Of a stretch of 64,000 bases of DNA, positions 24,315 through 35,026 are shown piece after piece (position 1 is the first letter of the stretch; each line of letters begins with the position of its first letter). The stretch is from contig NZ_JAIVAF010000003.1 of assembly GCF_020171805.1 (NCBI RefSeq), positions 620,001-684,000 of the forward strand. Reading direction: 5' to 3'. Source of the stretch: Guptibacillus algicola. GTDB lineage: Bacteria; Bacillota; Bacilli; Bacillales; Guptibacillaceae. The position numbers and the translations under genes are program-made. The notes under the pieces were generated by a model. That model was given only the letters and a program-made list of their open reading frames with translations. It was not told the origin of the DNA and did not search any database.

Positions 24315-25061
24315 ATGTTATATTTGCGAGATGTGTGGGTGAATTGGTTTGAAGGTGAAGAGAACGGATATAACGTTTGTGATTTTCACGAATGGAGAAA
24401 AGACGACTTTATTGAATTGTTAGATCAAGTCCCAGTCATAAAAGTAGAGTCACTTCTATATCACTACATCGAGAACGACCTAGCAGAGCTTCCTGAAAGT
24501 TTATTGAGCGACGTGTTTCAGAAGAGCTACATTCGTAAAAATAACGAGCGATCTCCATTAGAGTATTGTTTCCTTGCAACTGACGGCAGAGGCGTAATCA
24601 TCATCGATACGCTTGGATATAAAATCCCAATTCGTAAGAGTAGAGTTATTCCTAGGCAGGAAAAAGCTGTTTATGAAATGGTGGCAGACGCAGAAGCAAT
24701 GGTATATCCATTTACAGCAGAAACCCCTGTAAAAGAGCATCACATCCTTTCACCTGGTCCGGATGTGATGAGAGGCTTAACAAGGAAAGAGCGGCAGCTC
24801 AAGCAGCTATTATTCATGGCGCTCGACCAGCTATACTCAAGTGGTAATTCAGCGGAAATAAGATATTGGCTAACAGAATGTCAGCCTAAGAAATACATGA
24901 CGATTCAAAACATGGAAATGGACGAGGCATGGGAAGGGCTCTACCGTGAAGTAAAAGCAGGCTGGTCACCAAAACACGAACAGATCTGCGAACGCATCAT
25001 CAAGGGTCAACCATACTTTGAGAAGATATGGGAACTAGAAAAAGGAACACATGTGAATTAA
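24315..25061 (+). CDS. yjbA: UPF0736 family protein YjbA
   Basis: A 248-residue protein that closely follows B. subtilis YjbA: it starts [20 protein letters not shown] and contains [11 protein letters not shown] near residue 144 and [20 protein letters not shown] near 156. It is conserved in Bacillaceae; no function has been established that I know of. There is no membrane segment. I start at the ATG at 24315, with GAGGGG about 8 bp upstream. In B. subtilis yjbA also lies just before trpS, so gene order is conserved, although the appDFABC genes that precede it there are absent here. Confidence 0.9.
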   Translation: MLYLRDVWVNWFEGEENGYNVCDFHEWRKDDFIELLDQVPVIKVESLLYHYIENDLAELPESLLSDVFQKSYIRKNNERSPLEYCFLATDGRGVIIIDTLGYKIPIRKSRVIPRQEKAVYEMVADAEAMVYPFTAETPVKEHHILSPGPDVMRGLTRKERQLKQLLFMALDQLYSSGNSAEIRYWLTECQPKKYMTIQNMEMDEAWEGLYREVKAGWSPKHEQICERIIKGQPYFEKIWELEKGTHVN

Positions 25062-25072
25062 GGTGATAGAAG

Positions 25073-25098
25073 AAGACCGCCTGAATGGCGGTCTTTTT
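25073..25098 (+). terminator. Intrinsic terminator after yjbA
   Basis: AAGACCGCC (25073-25081) pairs perfectly with GGCGGTCTT (25087-25095) around TGAAT, followed by a T run. The stem is the same as that of the terminator at 36243, but the loop differs. Confidence 0.9.
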
Positions 25099-25174
25099 TG
25101 GTGCTGGTTTTGGGTAGGAATTGCTAGTCTTTACACTTTGGCGATTACAATGAGTTCAAATAGACATTAAAACT

Positions 25175-25256
25175 GGATTTTGGATAATAAAGTAGTTGTT
25201 TTGGACAATAAATCTTGAATTTAGCTAATAAAAGTAGATTTTGGACAATAAAAGAG
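25175..25256 (+). repeat. Tandem array A, four units of about 20 bp
   Basis: Four AT-rich units resembling GATTTTGGACAATAAAAGTA are anchored at TTTT positions 25178, 25199, 25219 (ATTT) and 25239. The spacings are 21, 20 and 20 bp, about two helical turns. The units are degenerate but keep the central GGAYAATAAA. No ORF or promoter explains the array. Confidence 0.75.
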
Positions 25257-25284
25257 CCCTTCCCGAGATGTGGGAAGGGCTTTT
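25255..25284. terminator. Hairpin between the two tandem arrays
   Basis: AGCCCTTCCC (25255-25264) pairs perfectly with GGGAAGGGCT (25272-25281) around a 7-base loop, followed by TTT. It has the form of an intrinsic terminator but lies 190 bp past the yjbA stop, after that gene's own terminator. Confidence 0.75.
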
Positions 25285-25300
25285 GAGAGAGTGGGGATGG

Positions 25301-25398
25301 ATATCCGCGAAAACCACAAAGTTATCCGCTAAAATCTAGATATATCCGCGATATTAGTTAACTTATCCGCGAAATTAGGATTATATCCGCGAAAAGCC
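25301..25398 (+). repeat. Tandem array B, five units of about 20.5 bp
   Basis: Five copies of TATCCGCGAAAWT-like units start at 25302, 25323, 25343, 25364 and 25384. The spacings are 21, 20, 21 and 20 bp. TATCCGC is invariant. As in array A, the period is close to two helical turns. This is not a CRISPR array: the repeats are adjoining and have no unique spacers of constant length. Confidence 0.8.
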
Positions 25399-25402
25399 TC
25401 AA

Positions 25403-26962
<1,560 letters not shown>

Positions 26963-26992
26963 AGTATATCTTACGAATACCCTTTGATGCAA
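26963..26992 (-). promoter_or_regulatory. Probable promoter of the trpS T-box leader
   Basis: On the minus strand TTGCAT (26987-26992) and TATACT (26963-26968) are spaced by 18 bp and lie directly upstream of the T-box stem I. Confidence 0.6.
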
Positions 26993-26996
26993 CAAA

Positions 26997-27368
26997 TCAA
27001 CTGTTTGTAATCGCTACTGCGATGAGAATCGTAATGATCGTCCAAAATCCGCCAGCAATTAGGATAGGATACGTTACAGGATTATTGTATTCTAGCTTAT
27101 AAGATAGCTCAGATTTATCTTCTTCGATCATTTGATGTTTTGTCGAAGACTTGATAAATCTCTTAAAAGAATAAACGATACCATCAAAGAATCCAGTTTG
27201 GACAACGTGAAGAGCTGCACCGATCAAGAGCATTGCAAGTGCAATCATGAATAAGATGTCAGAAGCACCTTGGAGTGAGTATCCCTTATCTGAAAGGATA
27301 GAGGTGATGATCGCAGCTACGAAAGAAAGAACGATTAGTACTCCGGAACGAATTAATAATGATTTCAT
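26997..27368 (-). CDS. DUF3899-like membrane protein
   Basis: A 123-residue protein with three hydrophobic segments (about 6-24, 38-60 and 97-120) and a charged stretch with KHQMIEEDKSELSYKLEYNNP in the second half. The arrangement agrees with DUF3899 proteins, which in Bacillaceae often sit near trpS and opp genes; that family name is from memory. Role unknown. It lies upstream of the trpS promoter on the same strand and is divergent from oppA. The ATG at 27368 has GGGGG-type purine-rich sequence 5-9 bp upstream. Confidence 0.72.
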   Translation of the reverse strand: MKSLLIRSGVLIVLSFVAAIITSILSDKGYSLQGASDILFMIALAMLLIGAALHVVQTGFFDGIVYSFKRFIKSSTKHQMIEEDKSELSYKLEYNNPVTYPILIAGGFWTIITILIAVAITNS

Positions 27369-27369
27369 G

Positions 27370-27802
27370 TGAACCCCCGTATTAGTTTGTCATTAATAAG
27401 TATAAAATTTGTAAAGGATAAGAACAATAACTTATGTTCATCTATACAAAAGTAATTATTTTGAAAATTATGTTAGATGCATATTCCATGCACTTTAAAG
27501 CACTACATACTTTTAGATACATAGGACTAGTTAGATTTTCATGCATATCGTTGCAAAAGTAAAAATATCTACCCAAAAACCCACATTACATACTAGGTCT
27601 TTTGAACTATCTTTTGTTATGCAAACGTAATGCTGACGCGGTTTTTGTAAATTCTCGTTAAAAATGCATATGCAAAATAGTTAGAAAACTTGTATAATAC
27701 GAGTTGTGGGAAGGAACGAGTCAAATTTTTAGATAATTTGATGAATTTCGTTTCGCAGAATATGGCTTTTATAGCTACATAATTTAAGGGAGGTCACACA
27801 GC
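27370..27802 (+). other. oppA upstream region
   Basis: A 433-bp AT-rich gap. A -10 box TATAAT lies at 27693-27698, without a clear -35 at 17 bp (ATGCAA), and a ribosome binding site GGGAGG at about 27789. ATGCAT occurs at 27477-27482, 27541-27546 and 27663-27668. A CodY-like box ATTATTTTGAAAATT at 27455-27469 matches the AATTTTCWGAAAATT consensus at 12 of 15 positions; CodY control of peptide transport is known in related bacteria, but this site is distant and AT-rich sequence makes chance matches likely. Confidence 0.4.
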
Positions 27803-29494
27803 ATGAAGAAATCAAGATGGACTCTTGTTCTATCTCTTGTGCTTGTACTGAGCATGTTCCTATCCGCTTGCGGCGGTGGCGGCTCAAATGGTGGTAATGG
27901 AAATAGTGGGGGAGACGATGGCGGTTCTGAATCAGCGAAACAAGAGCTGAACCTAACTGACAGTGCAGAGATTCCTTCAATGGACACTACACAAGCGACT
28001 GACACAACTTCATTCAAAGCAATGAACCAAGTTTTTGAAGGTCTTTATCGCCTTGACAAAAACAACGAACCAACTCTAGGTGTTGCGGCTGAAGAGCCAC
28101 AAGTAGAAGAAAAAGACGGTGAAACTGTTTACACGTTTACTCTTCGCGAAGATGCTAAATGGTCTGACGGTTCTCAAGTAACTGCAGAAGACTTCATCTA
28201 CGCTTGGCACAAAGCACTACACCCTGATACACTTTCTCCTTACGCTTCCATGTTTGGAACTGCAGGAATCAAGAACGGTAACGCAATCGTTACTGAAGGA
28301 GATCCTCTTTACGGTAAGGTTGAAGAACTAGGTGCAAAAGCAGTTGACGAAAAAACTCTAGAAATCACAATTGAAAAAGAGACTCCTTATTTCAAGTCCC
28401 TTTTAACTTTCGCAACGTTCTATCCACAACCAAAAGCATTTGCTGAAGAGCAAGCTGACAAGTACGCTCTTGAAGCAGACACTATGCTTTACAACGGACC
28501 ATTCGTATTCTCTGAGTGGAACCACGGTGAAGGCTGGAACTACAAGAAAAACACTGAATATTGGGATGCTGATGTTGTAAGTCTTGAAAACATCTCAGTA
28601 AAAGTAGTACAAGACGTTGCTACTGCAGTAAACCTTTATGAAACTGGAAAGATCGACCGTGCTGGTCTTAGCTCAGACTTCGTTGACCAGTTCAAAGATA
28701 GAGAAGATTTCAATACAATCCTTGAGCCTACAATGTTCTTCCTTCGTATGAACCAGGAGAACGAAGCTCTTGCTAACAAAAACGTACGTAAAGCACTATT
28801 CCTTGCATATGACCGTGACGGACTTGTAAACGTTCTTCTAAACAACGGTTCTATCGCAGCGAAGTACTTTGTACCATCTGATTTCGTATCAGGTCCAAAT
28901 GGTGATGACTTCCGTAAGTTCGCTCCAGAAGGCTTCCATGCTGACATGGGCGAAGAAGAAGCAAAAGAAGCTTGGAAAACAGGACTTGAAGAGATTGGTA
29001 AAGATTCTGTAGAACTTGAATTCCTAACAACTGACTCTGAACTTGCTTCTAAAATTGCAGAGTATGCAAAAGAACAGTACGAGTCTAAGCTAGACGGACT
29101 TACTCTAACAATCAACAAGCAGCCTTGGAAGCAGTTCCTTGAGCTTGAAGATAGCGGAGATTTTGATATCTCAACTGGTGGTTGGGGTCCTGACTACCCA
29201 GATCCAATGACATTCCTTTACATGTTTGAAACTGATGGTGCATACAACCGCATGGCTTACTCAAGCGAAAAGTATGACGAGCTAGTTTCAAATGCAAAGA
29301 ATGAAACTGACCCTGCTAAGCGTTGGGAAATGATGCAAGAAGCTGAAAAAGTACTAATGGAAGAGGACATCGCGATTGTTCCTACTTACCAACGTGGTCT
29401 AGCGATCCTTCAAAAGGATTATGTTCAGAACTACTATGTACACCCATTCGGTGCTGATGCATCTTACAAGTGGATTAAGATCGAAGGTAAATAA
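27803..29494 (+). CDS. oppA: Oligopeptide ABC transporter substrate-binding lipoprotein OppA
   Basis: A 563-residue SBP family 5 protein. It has a type II signal peptide with lipobox LSAC (lipidated Cys at about residue 23), followed by a Gly/Ser/Asn-rich linker. The binding domain has the family signature region around AKWSDGSQVTAEDFIYAWHK near residue 120. It captures peptides outside the membrane for uptake; in Bacillus Opp also imports Phr signalling peptides that affect competence and sporulation. GGGAGG lies about 8 bp before the ATG. A strong terminator-like hairpin follows, so the permease genes downstream are probably expressed at a lower level by readthrough. Confidence 0.94.
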   Translation: MKKSRWTLVLSLVLVLSMFLSACGGGGSNGGNGNSGGDDGGSESAKQELNLTDSAEIPSMDTTQATDTTSFKAMNQVFEGLYRLDKNNEPTLGVAAEEPQVEEKDGETVYTFTLREDAKWSDGSQVTAEDFIYAWHKALHPDTLSPYASMFGTAGIKNGNAIVTEGDPLYGKVEELGAKAVDEKTLEITIEKETPYFKSLLTFATFYPQPKAFAEEQADKYALEADTMLYNGPFVFSEWNHGEGWNYKKNTEYWDADVVSLENISVKVVQDVATAVNLYETGKIDRAGLSSDFVDQFKDREDFNTILEPTMFFLRMNQENEALANKNVRKALFLAYDRDGLVNVLLNNGSIAAKYFVPSDFVSGPNGDDFRKFAPEGFHADMGEEEAKEAWKTGLEEIGKDSVELEFLTTDSELASKIAEYAKEQYESKLDGLTLTINKQPWKQFLELEDSGDFDISTGGWGPDYPDPMTFLYMFETDGAYNRMAYSSEKYDELVSNAKNETDPAKRWEMMQEAEKVLMEEDIAIVPTYQRGLAILQKDYVQNYYVHPFGADASYKWIKIEGK

Positions 29495-29509
29495 TTTAAG
29501 CTTTTCAGG

Positions 29510-29545
29510 AGAGTATATGTCATCCTGACATATACTCTCTTTTTA
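29510..29545 (+). terminator. Attenuating hairpin between oppA and oppB
   Basis: AGAGTATATGTCA (29510-29522) pairs perfectly with TGACATATACTCT (29526-29538) around a 3-base loop, followed by a T run. Such a hairpin after a binding-protein gene usually lets the receptor be made in excess over the permease. Confidence 0.85.
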
Positions 29546-29671
29546 CCTGTAAATGAAAAATATGTCGAAAAAAGGTTTAATTATCAGAAAAGATAAAAAT
29601 AACTTCTGGTTATTCGTTGTTTTTCGACTTATACTTAAAGAGGCAGGTATTTCTCGAGGAGGTTGATTGTA

Positions 29672-30601
29672 GTGGGACGTTATATCGGTGGAAGGGTAGT
29701 ATCAATGGTAATTACCTTCCTTATTATTGCTTCACTAACGTTTTTCCTAATGAAGCTTCTCCCTGGTACACCTTTTAATAACCAGGAAAAGCTAAGTGAC
29801 GCACAAATTGTACAACTGAACGAAAAATATGGTCTTAATGATCCTGTTGCAGTTCAGTACTTTAATTACATGACAAACTTATTAACAGGAGATCTTGGTG
29901 TATCCTTCCAGCAGGATGGCCGTCAAGTATCTACTATTATCTCTGAACGTATTGGACCATCAGCGTACTTAGGGTTCCAGTCACTATTGGTAGGTACAAT
30001 ACTTGGACTGTTTTTAGGTATTATTGCAGCATTAAGACACAACTCATTTTGGGACTATGGAACAATGGTCATTGCAGTACTAGGTATTTCAATACCAAGT
30101 TTTGTTATCGCTGGCCTAATGCAGTATTGGCTAGGAGTTAAATGGCAGCTGCTTCCAGTAGCATACTGGGATGGATTCGCCTATACGATCATGCCAACAA
30201 TTGCAATTGCTTCAATTGTTGTTGCGACGATCGCTCGTTTCATGAGAACAGAGATGTTAGAAGTTCTCGGACAAGATTATATCGTAACAGCAAAAGCAAA
30301 AGGCTTGAGCAGTACAGCGGTTGTTATTAGACATACAATCCGTAATGCTTCTATACCTATCATTACCATTATGGGACCACTGGTTGTAGGTCTAATGACA
30401 GGTACTCTAGTTATTGAGAGAATCTTCGTAATCCCTGGTCTTGGTGAAAAATTTGTTAATTCCATTTTGACAAACGATTTCCCGATCATTATGGGTACGA
30501 CACTATTCTTTAGTTTCTTATTTATTCTAGTTATCTTATTGGTTGACATCTTATACGGAATTGTTGACCCTCGAATTCGTTTAGCGGGAGGGAAAGAGTA
30601 A
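29672..30601 (+). CDS. oppB: Oligopeptide ABC transporter permease OppB
   Basis: A 309-residue permease with about six membrane segments and the typical N-terminal GRYIGGRVVSMVITF. The EAA loop that contacts the ATPases is present near residue 200 (EVLGQDYIVTAKAKGLS). Start set at the GTG at 29672, because GAGGAGG lies 10 bp upstream; a TTG at 29663 overlaps the ribosome binding site. It forms the channel with OppC. The stop overlaps the oppC start (TAATG). Confidence 0.94.
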   Translation: MGRYIGGRVVSMVITFLIIASLTFFLMKLLPGTPFNNQEKLSDAQIVQLNEKYGLNDPVAVQYFNYMTNLLTGDLGVSFQQDGRQVSTIISERIGPSAYLGFQSLLVGTILGLFLGIIAALRHNSFWDYGTMVIAVLGISIPSFVIAGLMQYWLGVKWQLLPVAYWDGFAYTIMPTIAIASIVVATIARFMRTEMLEVLGQDYIVTAKAKGLSSTAVVIRHTIRNASIPIITIMGPLVVGLMTGTLVIERIFVIPGLGEKFVNSILTNDFPIIMGTTLFFSFLFILVILLVDILYGIVDPRIRLAGGKE

Positions 30602-31629
30602 TGAGTATGAAACAAGAAAAACTACACGACCTTACAGATGATATGTTTCACCCCGCTAACATCGATGAGTCGGAAAGCGAAGTCATAGCCGGTGAAAGTA
30701 CTGGTTTCTGGAAAGATGCTTGGAGACGATTAAAGAAAAATCCTGGTGCTATTATTGGACTAGTTATTATCTTCTTGGTAACCTTTTTAGCGATTTTTGG
30801 ACCAATGATGAATGAGCACGATTATCGTACACAAGAACTAACAAGAGCAAAGCTACCAGCAAAGGTACCAGTTCTTGAAAACATTGGATTCTTAGGAGTT
30901 AACGGGGTAGATATTCGTGGCGTAGACCAGTATGAAGCGAAAGGCTACGAAAATGAATACTTCTGGTTCGGTACAGATGAGTTTGGCCGTGACCAGTGGA
31001 CTCGTGTTTGGCAAGGTACTCGTATTTCATTATTTATTGCGGCCGCAGCAGCATTTATTGATTTTGTTATCGGTGTTGCATACGGTGGTATTTCAGCATA
31101 CTACGGTGGACGAGTGGACAACGTACTTCAACGTATCATCGAGGTTCTTGTAGGTATTCCAAACTTAATCTTAATCATCCTTGCAATATTGATTTTCGAA
31201 CCAGGGATATTCTCGATAATCGTGGCACTATCCTTAACTGGTTGGGTCGGAATGTCGCGTATTGTACGGGGACAAGTATTGAAGCTGAAAACACAAGAGT
31301 TCGTACTAGCTTCACGTACGCTAGGTGCAACAAGCGGACGAGTAATCGGAAAGCACTTGATTCCGAACGTACTTGGTCAAATTATCATTACAACGATGTT
31401 TACAATTCCAGGTGCGATTTTCTTCGAAGCATTCTTAAGCTTTATCGGTCTAGGAATTAGACCTCCAGAAGCTTCACTAGGTTCAATCATTAACAACGGC
31501 TTCTCAAGCCTACAGATCTATCCGCATCTTGTATTATGGCCATCGATCATTATTTCCTTGATCATGATTGCCTTCAACCTTGTTGGTGATGGGCTACGAG
31601 ATGCATTTGATCCAAAGCTACGTAAATAG
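30601..31629 (+). CDS. oppC: Oligopeptide ABC transporter permease OppC
   Basis: A 342-residue permease. It has an N-terminal cytoplasmic tail (1-40), a first membrane segment near 52-70, a long extracytoplasmic stretch with WFGTDEFGRDQWTRVWQGTR near 121, and five further segments. The EAA loop is QEFVLASRTLGATSGRVIGKH near 231. GGAGGGAAAG precedes the ATG that overlaps the oppB stop. It works with OppB as the peptide channel. Confidence 0.94.
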   Translation: MSMKQEKLHDLTDDMFHPANIDESESEVIAGESTGFWKDAWRRLKKNPGAIIGLVIIFLVTFLAIFGPMMNEHDYRTQELTRAKLPAKVPVLENIGFLGVNGVDIRGVDQYEAKGYENEYFWFGTDEFGRDQWTRVWQGTRISLFIAAAAAFIDFVIGVAYGGISAYYGGRVDNVLQRIIEVLVGIPNLILIILAILIFEPGIFSIIVALSLTGWVGMSRIVRGQVLKLKTQEFVLASRTLGATSGRVIGKHLIPNVLGQIIITTMFTIPGAIFFEAFLSFIGLGIRPPEASLGSIINNGFSSLQIYPHLVLWPSIIISLIMIAFNLVGDGLRDAFDPKLRK

Positions 31630-31637
31630 GGGGGATT

Positions 31638-32711
31638 ATGATGGAAAGAATTTTAGACGTAAACGATCTGCATGTCTCCTTTGATACGTTTGCCGGAGAA
31701 GTCAAAGCAGTTCGCGGAGTAAACTTCCATTTGAATAAAGGTGAAACATTAGCAATAGTAGGAGAGTCAGGTTCTGGTAAGTCTGTAACATCAAAAGCAG
31801 TCATGCGTTTGATACCTGATCCTCCAGGCCGTATTAAGCAAGGTGAAATCAAATTTGGAGACCGTGATCTTTCTAAGCTTCCTGAGAAGGAAATGCAAAA
31901 GATTCGCGGATCTGAAATTTCGATGATCTTCCAAGATCCGATGACATCTCTCAACCCAACGATGACAGTAGGGAAACAGATCATGGAAGGGTTGATCAAA
32001 CACCAAAACATGAACAAGGCAGAAGCAAAAGAACGTGCGATCGAACTTCTGAAACTAGTAGGAATTCCTGATGCTGAAGGTAGAGTAACGCAATACCCTC
32101 ACCAATTCTCTGGTGGTATGCGTCAGCGTGTGGTAATCGCGATTGCACTTGCTTGTAATCCGAGAGTTCTTATTGCGGATGAGCCAACAACAGCGCTAGA
32201 CGTTACGATCCAAGCACAGATTCTTGAGCTATTGAAAGACCTTCAAGAAAAGATGGGTACTTCAATTATCTTCATCACGCATGATCTGGGCGTTGTAGCA
32301 AATATCGCTGACCGCGTTGCAGTTATGTATGCAGGTAAAATCGTTGAGACAGGAACAGTAGATGAAATCTTCTACAACCCTCAACATCCATATACATGGG
32401 GTCTTCTAGGTTCAATGCCTAGTCTTGAAGCATCAGAAGAAGACTTGATTGCAATCCCTGGTTCACCTCCAGATTTATTGGATCCACCGAAGGGCGATGC
32501 ATTCGCTCCACGTAATCCATATGCGATGAAGATCGATACTGAGATGGAGCCACCTCTATTCAAAGTTACCGAGACTCATTATGCTGCGACATGGTTGTTG
32601 CACGAAAAAGCACCGAAAGTAGAACCGCCAGAAGCTATTAAGAAACGCTTGCGCGGCATGGCTCCAGATGAGCCGATCATTGCCACGAAAGATGGTGAAA
32701 GAAATGTCTAA
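31638..32711 (+). CDS. oppD: Oligopeptide ABC transporter ATPase OppD
   Basis: A 357-residue ABC ATPase. Walker A is [13 protein letters not shown] near residue 42, the signature [15 protein letters not shown] near 155 and Walker [13 protein letters not shown] near 176. The C-terminal oligopeptide/dipeptide domain (about 235-320) includes [13 protein letters not shown]. It hydrolyses ATP with OppF to drive uptake. A second ATG follows the first; AGGGGGG lies upstream. The 3' end overlaps oppF by 8 bp. Confidence 0.94.
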   Translation: MMERILDVNDLHVSFDTFAGEVKAVRGVNFHLNKGETLAIVGESGSGKSVTSKAVMRLIPDPPGRIKQGEIKFGDRDLSKLPEKEMQKIRGSEISMIFQDPMTSLNPTMTVGKQIMEGLIKHQNMNKAEAKERAIELLKLVGIPDAEGRVTQYPHQFSGGMRQRVVIAIALACNPRVLIADEPTTALDVTIQAQILELLKDLQEKMGTSIIFITHDLGVVANIADRVAVMYAGKIVETGTVDEIFYNPQHPYTWGLLGSMPSLEASEEDLIAIPGSPPDLLDPPKGDAFAPRNPYAMKIDTEMEPPLFKVTETHYAATWLLHEKAPKVEPPEAIKKRLRGMAPDEPIIATKDGERNV

Positions 32712-33642
32712 ACAAGAGAAGCTACTCGAAATCAAGAACCTTAAACAGCATTTTAAAGTCGGTAAAGGTACCGTAAAAGCTGTTGATGGATTAACATTTG
32801 ATATTTATCAAGGTGAAACATTTGGTCTTGTAGGAGAATCTGGCTGTGGTAAGTCAACCACAGGTCGTACGATCATTCGTTTATATGATGCTACAGATGG
32901 AGAAGTTGTTTTTAAGGGTGAAGACGTTCACGATAAGAAATCAGCAAAAGATTTGAAGAAATTCAATCGTAAAATGCAGATGATTTTCCAAGATCCGTAT
33001 GCGTCACTAAACCCTAGAATGACTGTTGCAGATATCATCGCTGAAGGCATCGATATTCATGGTCTTGCAGATTCTAAGAAAGCTAGAATGGATAAAGTCC
33101 ATGAGCTTTTAGAAACTGTTGGTCTTAACAAAGAGCACGCAAACCGTTATCCTCACGAATTTAGTGGTGGACAACGTCAGCGTATCGGAATTGCTCGTGC
33201 GCTTGCTGTAGACCCTGAATTCATCATTGCCGATGAGCCTATTTCAGCTCTTGACGTATCGATTCAAGCACAGGTAGTTAACCTAATGAAGAAACTTCAG
33301 CGTGAAAAAGGATTAACATATCTATTTATCGCGCATGATCTTTCTATGGTTAAATACATCAGTGATCGTATCGGTGTTATGTACCGCGGACAAATCGTAG
33401 AGCTTGCTGAGAGTGAAGAGCTTTATCGTAATCCTCTTCATTCGTATACGCAATCCTTGCTTTCAGCGATTCCTCTTCCGGATCCTGAGTATGAGCGTTC
33501 AAGAAAACGTATGGTCTATGACCCAGAGAAGCATAAGCCTGAGAATGGTGAAGAAAGAGTGCTTCGCGAGGTTTCAGAAGGCCATTGGGTAGCTTGTACG
33601 GAAGAAGAATACAACAAGCTTAAGAATAGCGTAACTGTATAA
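32704..33642 (+). CDS. oppF: Oligopeptide ABC transporter ATPase OppF
   Basis: A 312-residue ABC ATPase. Walker A is [13 protein letters not shown] near residue 45, the signature [15 protein letters not shown] near 153 and Walker [13 protein letters not shown] near 174. The C-terminal part has a cysteine in [10 protein letters not shown], as in other OppF proteins. Start at the ATG at 32704 within the oppD 3' end; the ORF from 32668 is inside oppD. It is the last opp gene before a long perfect terminator palindrome. Confidence 0.94.
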   Translation: MSKQEKLLEIKNLKQHFKVGKGTVKAVDGLTFDIYQGETFGLVGESGCGKSTTGRTIIRLYDATDGEVVFKGEDVHDKKSAKDLKKFNRKMQMIFQDPYASLNPRMTVADIIAEGIDIHGLADSKKARMDKVHELLETVGLNKEHANRYPHEFSGGQRQRIGIARALAVDPEFIIADEPISALDVSIQAQVVNLMKKLQREKGLTYLFIAHDLSMVKYISDRIGVMYRGQIVELAESEELYRNPLHSYTQSLLSAIPLPDPEYERSRKRMVYDPEKHKPENGEERVLREVSEGHWVACTEEEYNKLKNSVTV

Positions 33643-33652
33643 AAAGTATGAA

Positions 33653-33690
33653 AAGAGGCTGCATTTCAATTGAAATGCAGCCTCTTCTTT
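33653..33690. terminator. Strong bidirectional terminator after oppF
   Basis: A perfect 34-bp palindrome at 33653-33686 (stem AAGAGGCTGCATTTC, centre AATT) is followed by a T-rich tract. It separates oppF (+) from the convergent small membrane protein gene (-). Confidence 0.93.
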
Positions 33691-33862
33691 ATTTTTCATT
33701 TTTTTCTTTGAACTTAAGAGCTATGTATACAAGATAGATCGCGATCGTTATGAAAAGGATAGCTTTAATAAAAAGGGATAAGTTCATAGAAGTAGAATAA
33801 TCTAATAAAATCGTCGTTATTAAAAGTAGTGTAGAAACAAGTAATACTATTTTTACGATCAT
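33689..33862 (-). CDS. 57-residue two-segment membrane protein
   Basis: A 57-residue ORF from the ATG at 33862, with AAGGAG about 9 bp upstream on the minus strand. Two hydrophobic segments (about 2-18 and 29-48) flank a polar LDYSTSMN linker, and the tail is KFKEKNEK. No family recognised. The next gene upstream is divergent. Coding status rests on the good ribosome binding site and the membrane-protein pattern. Confidence 0.6.
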   Translation of the reverse strand: MIVKIVLLVSTLLLITTILLDYSTSMNLSLFIKAILFITIAIYLVYIALKFKEKNEK

Positions 33863-33907
33863 GGTTACAGACTCCTTATATATATAATAATTAAAAGGGG
33901 GAAGAGT

Positions 33908-34303
33908 ATGATTTTTTATTCGTATAACCCTGAATTCGATAAGCAATCACTAGAAACGTTAAGAGATATGAATCCTAGTCTTAGTACAAGTGAACCGACA
34001 AAGGAATCGATTATTTATTTGCTAGAAACAAACGATACTACAATCGGCTACATCTGGATTGAAATGATGACCAATCATGCTGAATTGATTGAATTTTATT
34101 TTACAGGAGATGAAGCTAAGAAATGGGGGCTATATGATTTCGTTGTAAAAACGTCAAAAAAACAAGGGAAGACAAGTTTAATTATGAAGGTACCTAGTGG
34201 AGGAAAACAAGAAGAATTTATTGAAAAATGGGGAGGGGAGGTAAGGGAAAGGAGAGAAGAAGAGAGCATTGTGAAGATTCCTTTCCAACTCCATCGTTCG
34301 TGA
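33908..34303 (+). CDS. GNAT-like acetyltransferase, small
   Basis: A 131-residue protein. TIGYIWIEMMTNHAELIEFYF near residue 46 resembles the central strands of a GNAT fold and FIEKWGGEVRE near 108 resembles the terminal motif. The canonical Q/R-x-x-G-x-G/A loop is not evident, so acetyl-CoA binding is not certain. AGGGGGAAGAG precedes the ATG. It is convergent with the HD gene, 2 bp between stops. The family call is weak; the gene is likely real. Confidence 0.65.
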   Translation: MIFYSYNPEFDKQSLETLRDMNPSLSTSEPTKESIIYLLETNDTTIGYIWIEMMTNHAELIEFYFTGDEAKKWGLYDFVVKTSKKQGKTSLIMKVPSGGKQEEFIEKWGGEVRERREEESIVKIPFQLHRS

Positions 34304-34305
34304 TG

Positions 34306-34839
34306 TTAGACGCTCTGCTGTAGATGGGATTTCGAGTGTTGTGTTTCGATCAGAGCATCTAATTCAGCAAGCATTTCTTCTGCTTCTGCTTCTGAAATGA
34401 CTTTGTAATGATGATTACCGTTTGGTTCTTCATCGGCCTCATCAGCCATCGCCACAACTTCCTGTAGAGATGTTCTCTCTACTGTTCCCTGAAAATAGGA
34501 ATCGGTATGAAATAGAATGGCAACTGCAATTTCTTTCGCAGCTTCAGGATTCTCTCCTAATCGGATGAGCATTTTGTGCGCTCGTTCAGCACCCTTGATC
34601 GCATGGATGTCATTTTGTTTATAAAGATCAAAATCCCATTCCCCATCCCTGTACCATGTATAATGGCCGATATCGTGAAGAAGAGCTGCTTTTGTAGCTA
34701 GGTCGGTATTGACTCCCTCCTGGCATGCAAGGTCGTATGCTTTTTGAGCAACTGTAACTGCATGAGCAAGTCCAGCTCTTTTCAAATACTTTCTAGCAAA
34801 TGGTAATTGAAAGATATTTGTTAGTGAAACGTTTCTCAT
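34306..34839 (-). CDS. HD domain phosphohydrolase
   Basis: A 177-residue HD protein. Metal-binding residues are visible: H41 in LAHAVTV, the HD doublet in AALLHDIGHYTW near residue 72, a histidine in HAIKGAERAH near 97, and D in AMADEADEE near 147. HD proteins of this size hydrolyse nucleotides or other phosphoesters; the substrate is unknown. Start at the ATG at 34839, with GAGGAGG about 10 bp upstream on the minus strand; the frame from 34884 lacks one. Single gene, divergent from the glycoside-hydrolase-like gene. Confidence 0.85.
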   Translation of the reverse strand: MRNVSLTNIFQLPFARKYLKRAGLAHAVTVAQKAYDLACQEGVNTDLATKAALLHDIGHYTWYRDGEWDFDLYKQNDIHAIKGAERAHKMLIRLGENPEAAKEIAVAILFHTDSYFQGTVERTSLQEVVAMADEADEEPNGNHHYKVISEAEAEEMLAELDALIETQHSKSHLQQSV

Positions 34840-35026
34840 GGTTAACTGCCTCCTCGCTGTCCTAAATGTTTTTCTAGAAATCATACCATGTCCTCAAAAT
34901 GAAATCAACTATGAACGTTCACTAAAAAGACATAAAAAGTCATGGTGAAATTTACTGGAAGTTCTTTCAAAGTGCTAATAAACGTCTTATAATAGAGTAG
35001 GCATATTAATAAAGGAGAGAGAAGCT

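Noticed and set aside
25301-25398. Possible CRISPR array
   Set aside because: Units are adjoining and about 20 bp long, with no unique spacers and no cas genes in the window.
27455-27469. CodY box upstream of oppA
   Set aside because: 12 of 15 matches in AT-rich DNA about 225 bp upstream of the -10 is too weak to stand alone; kept only as a remark in the oppA upstream entry.
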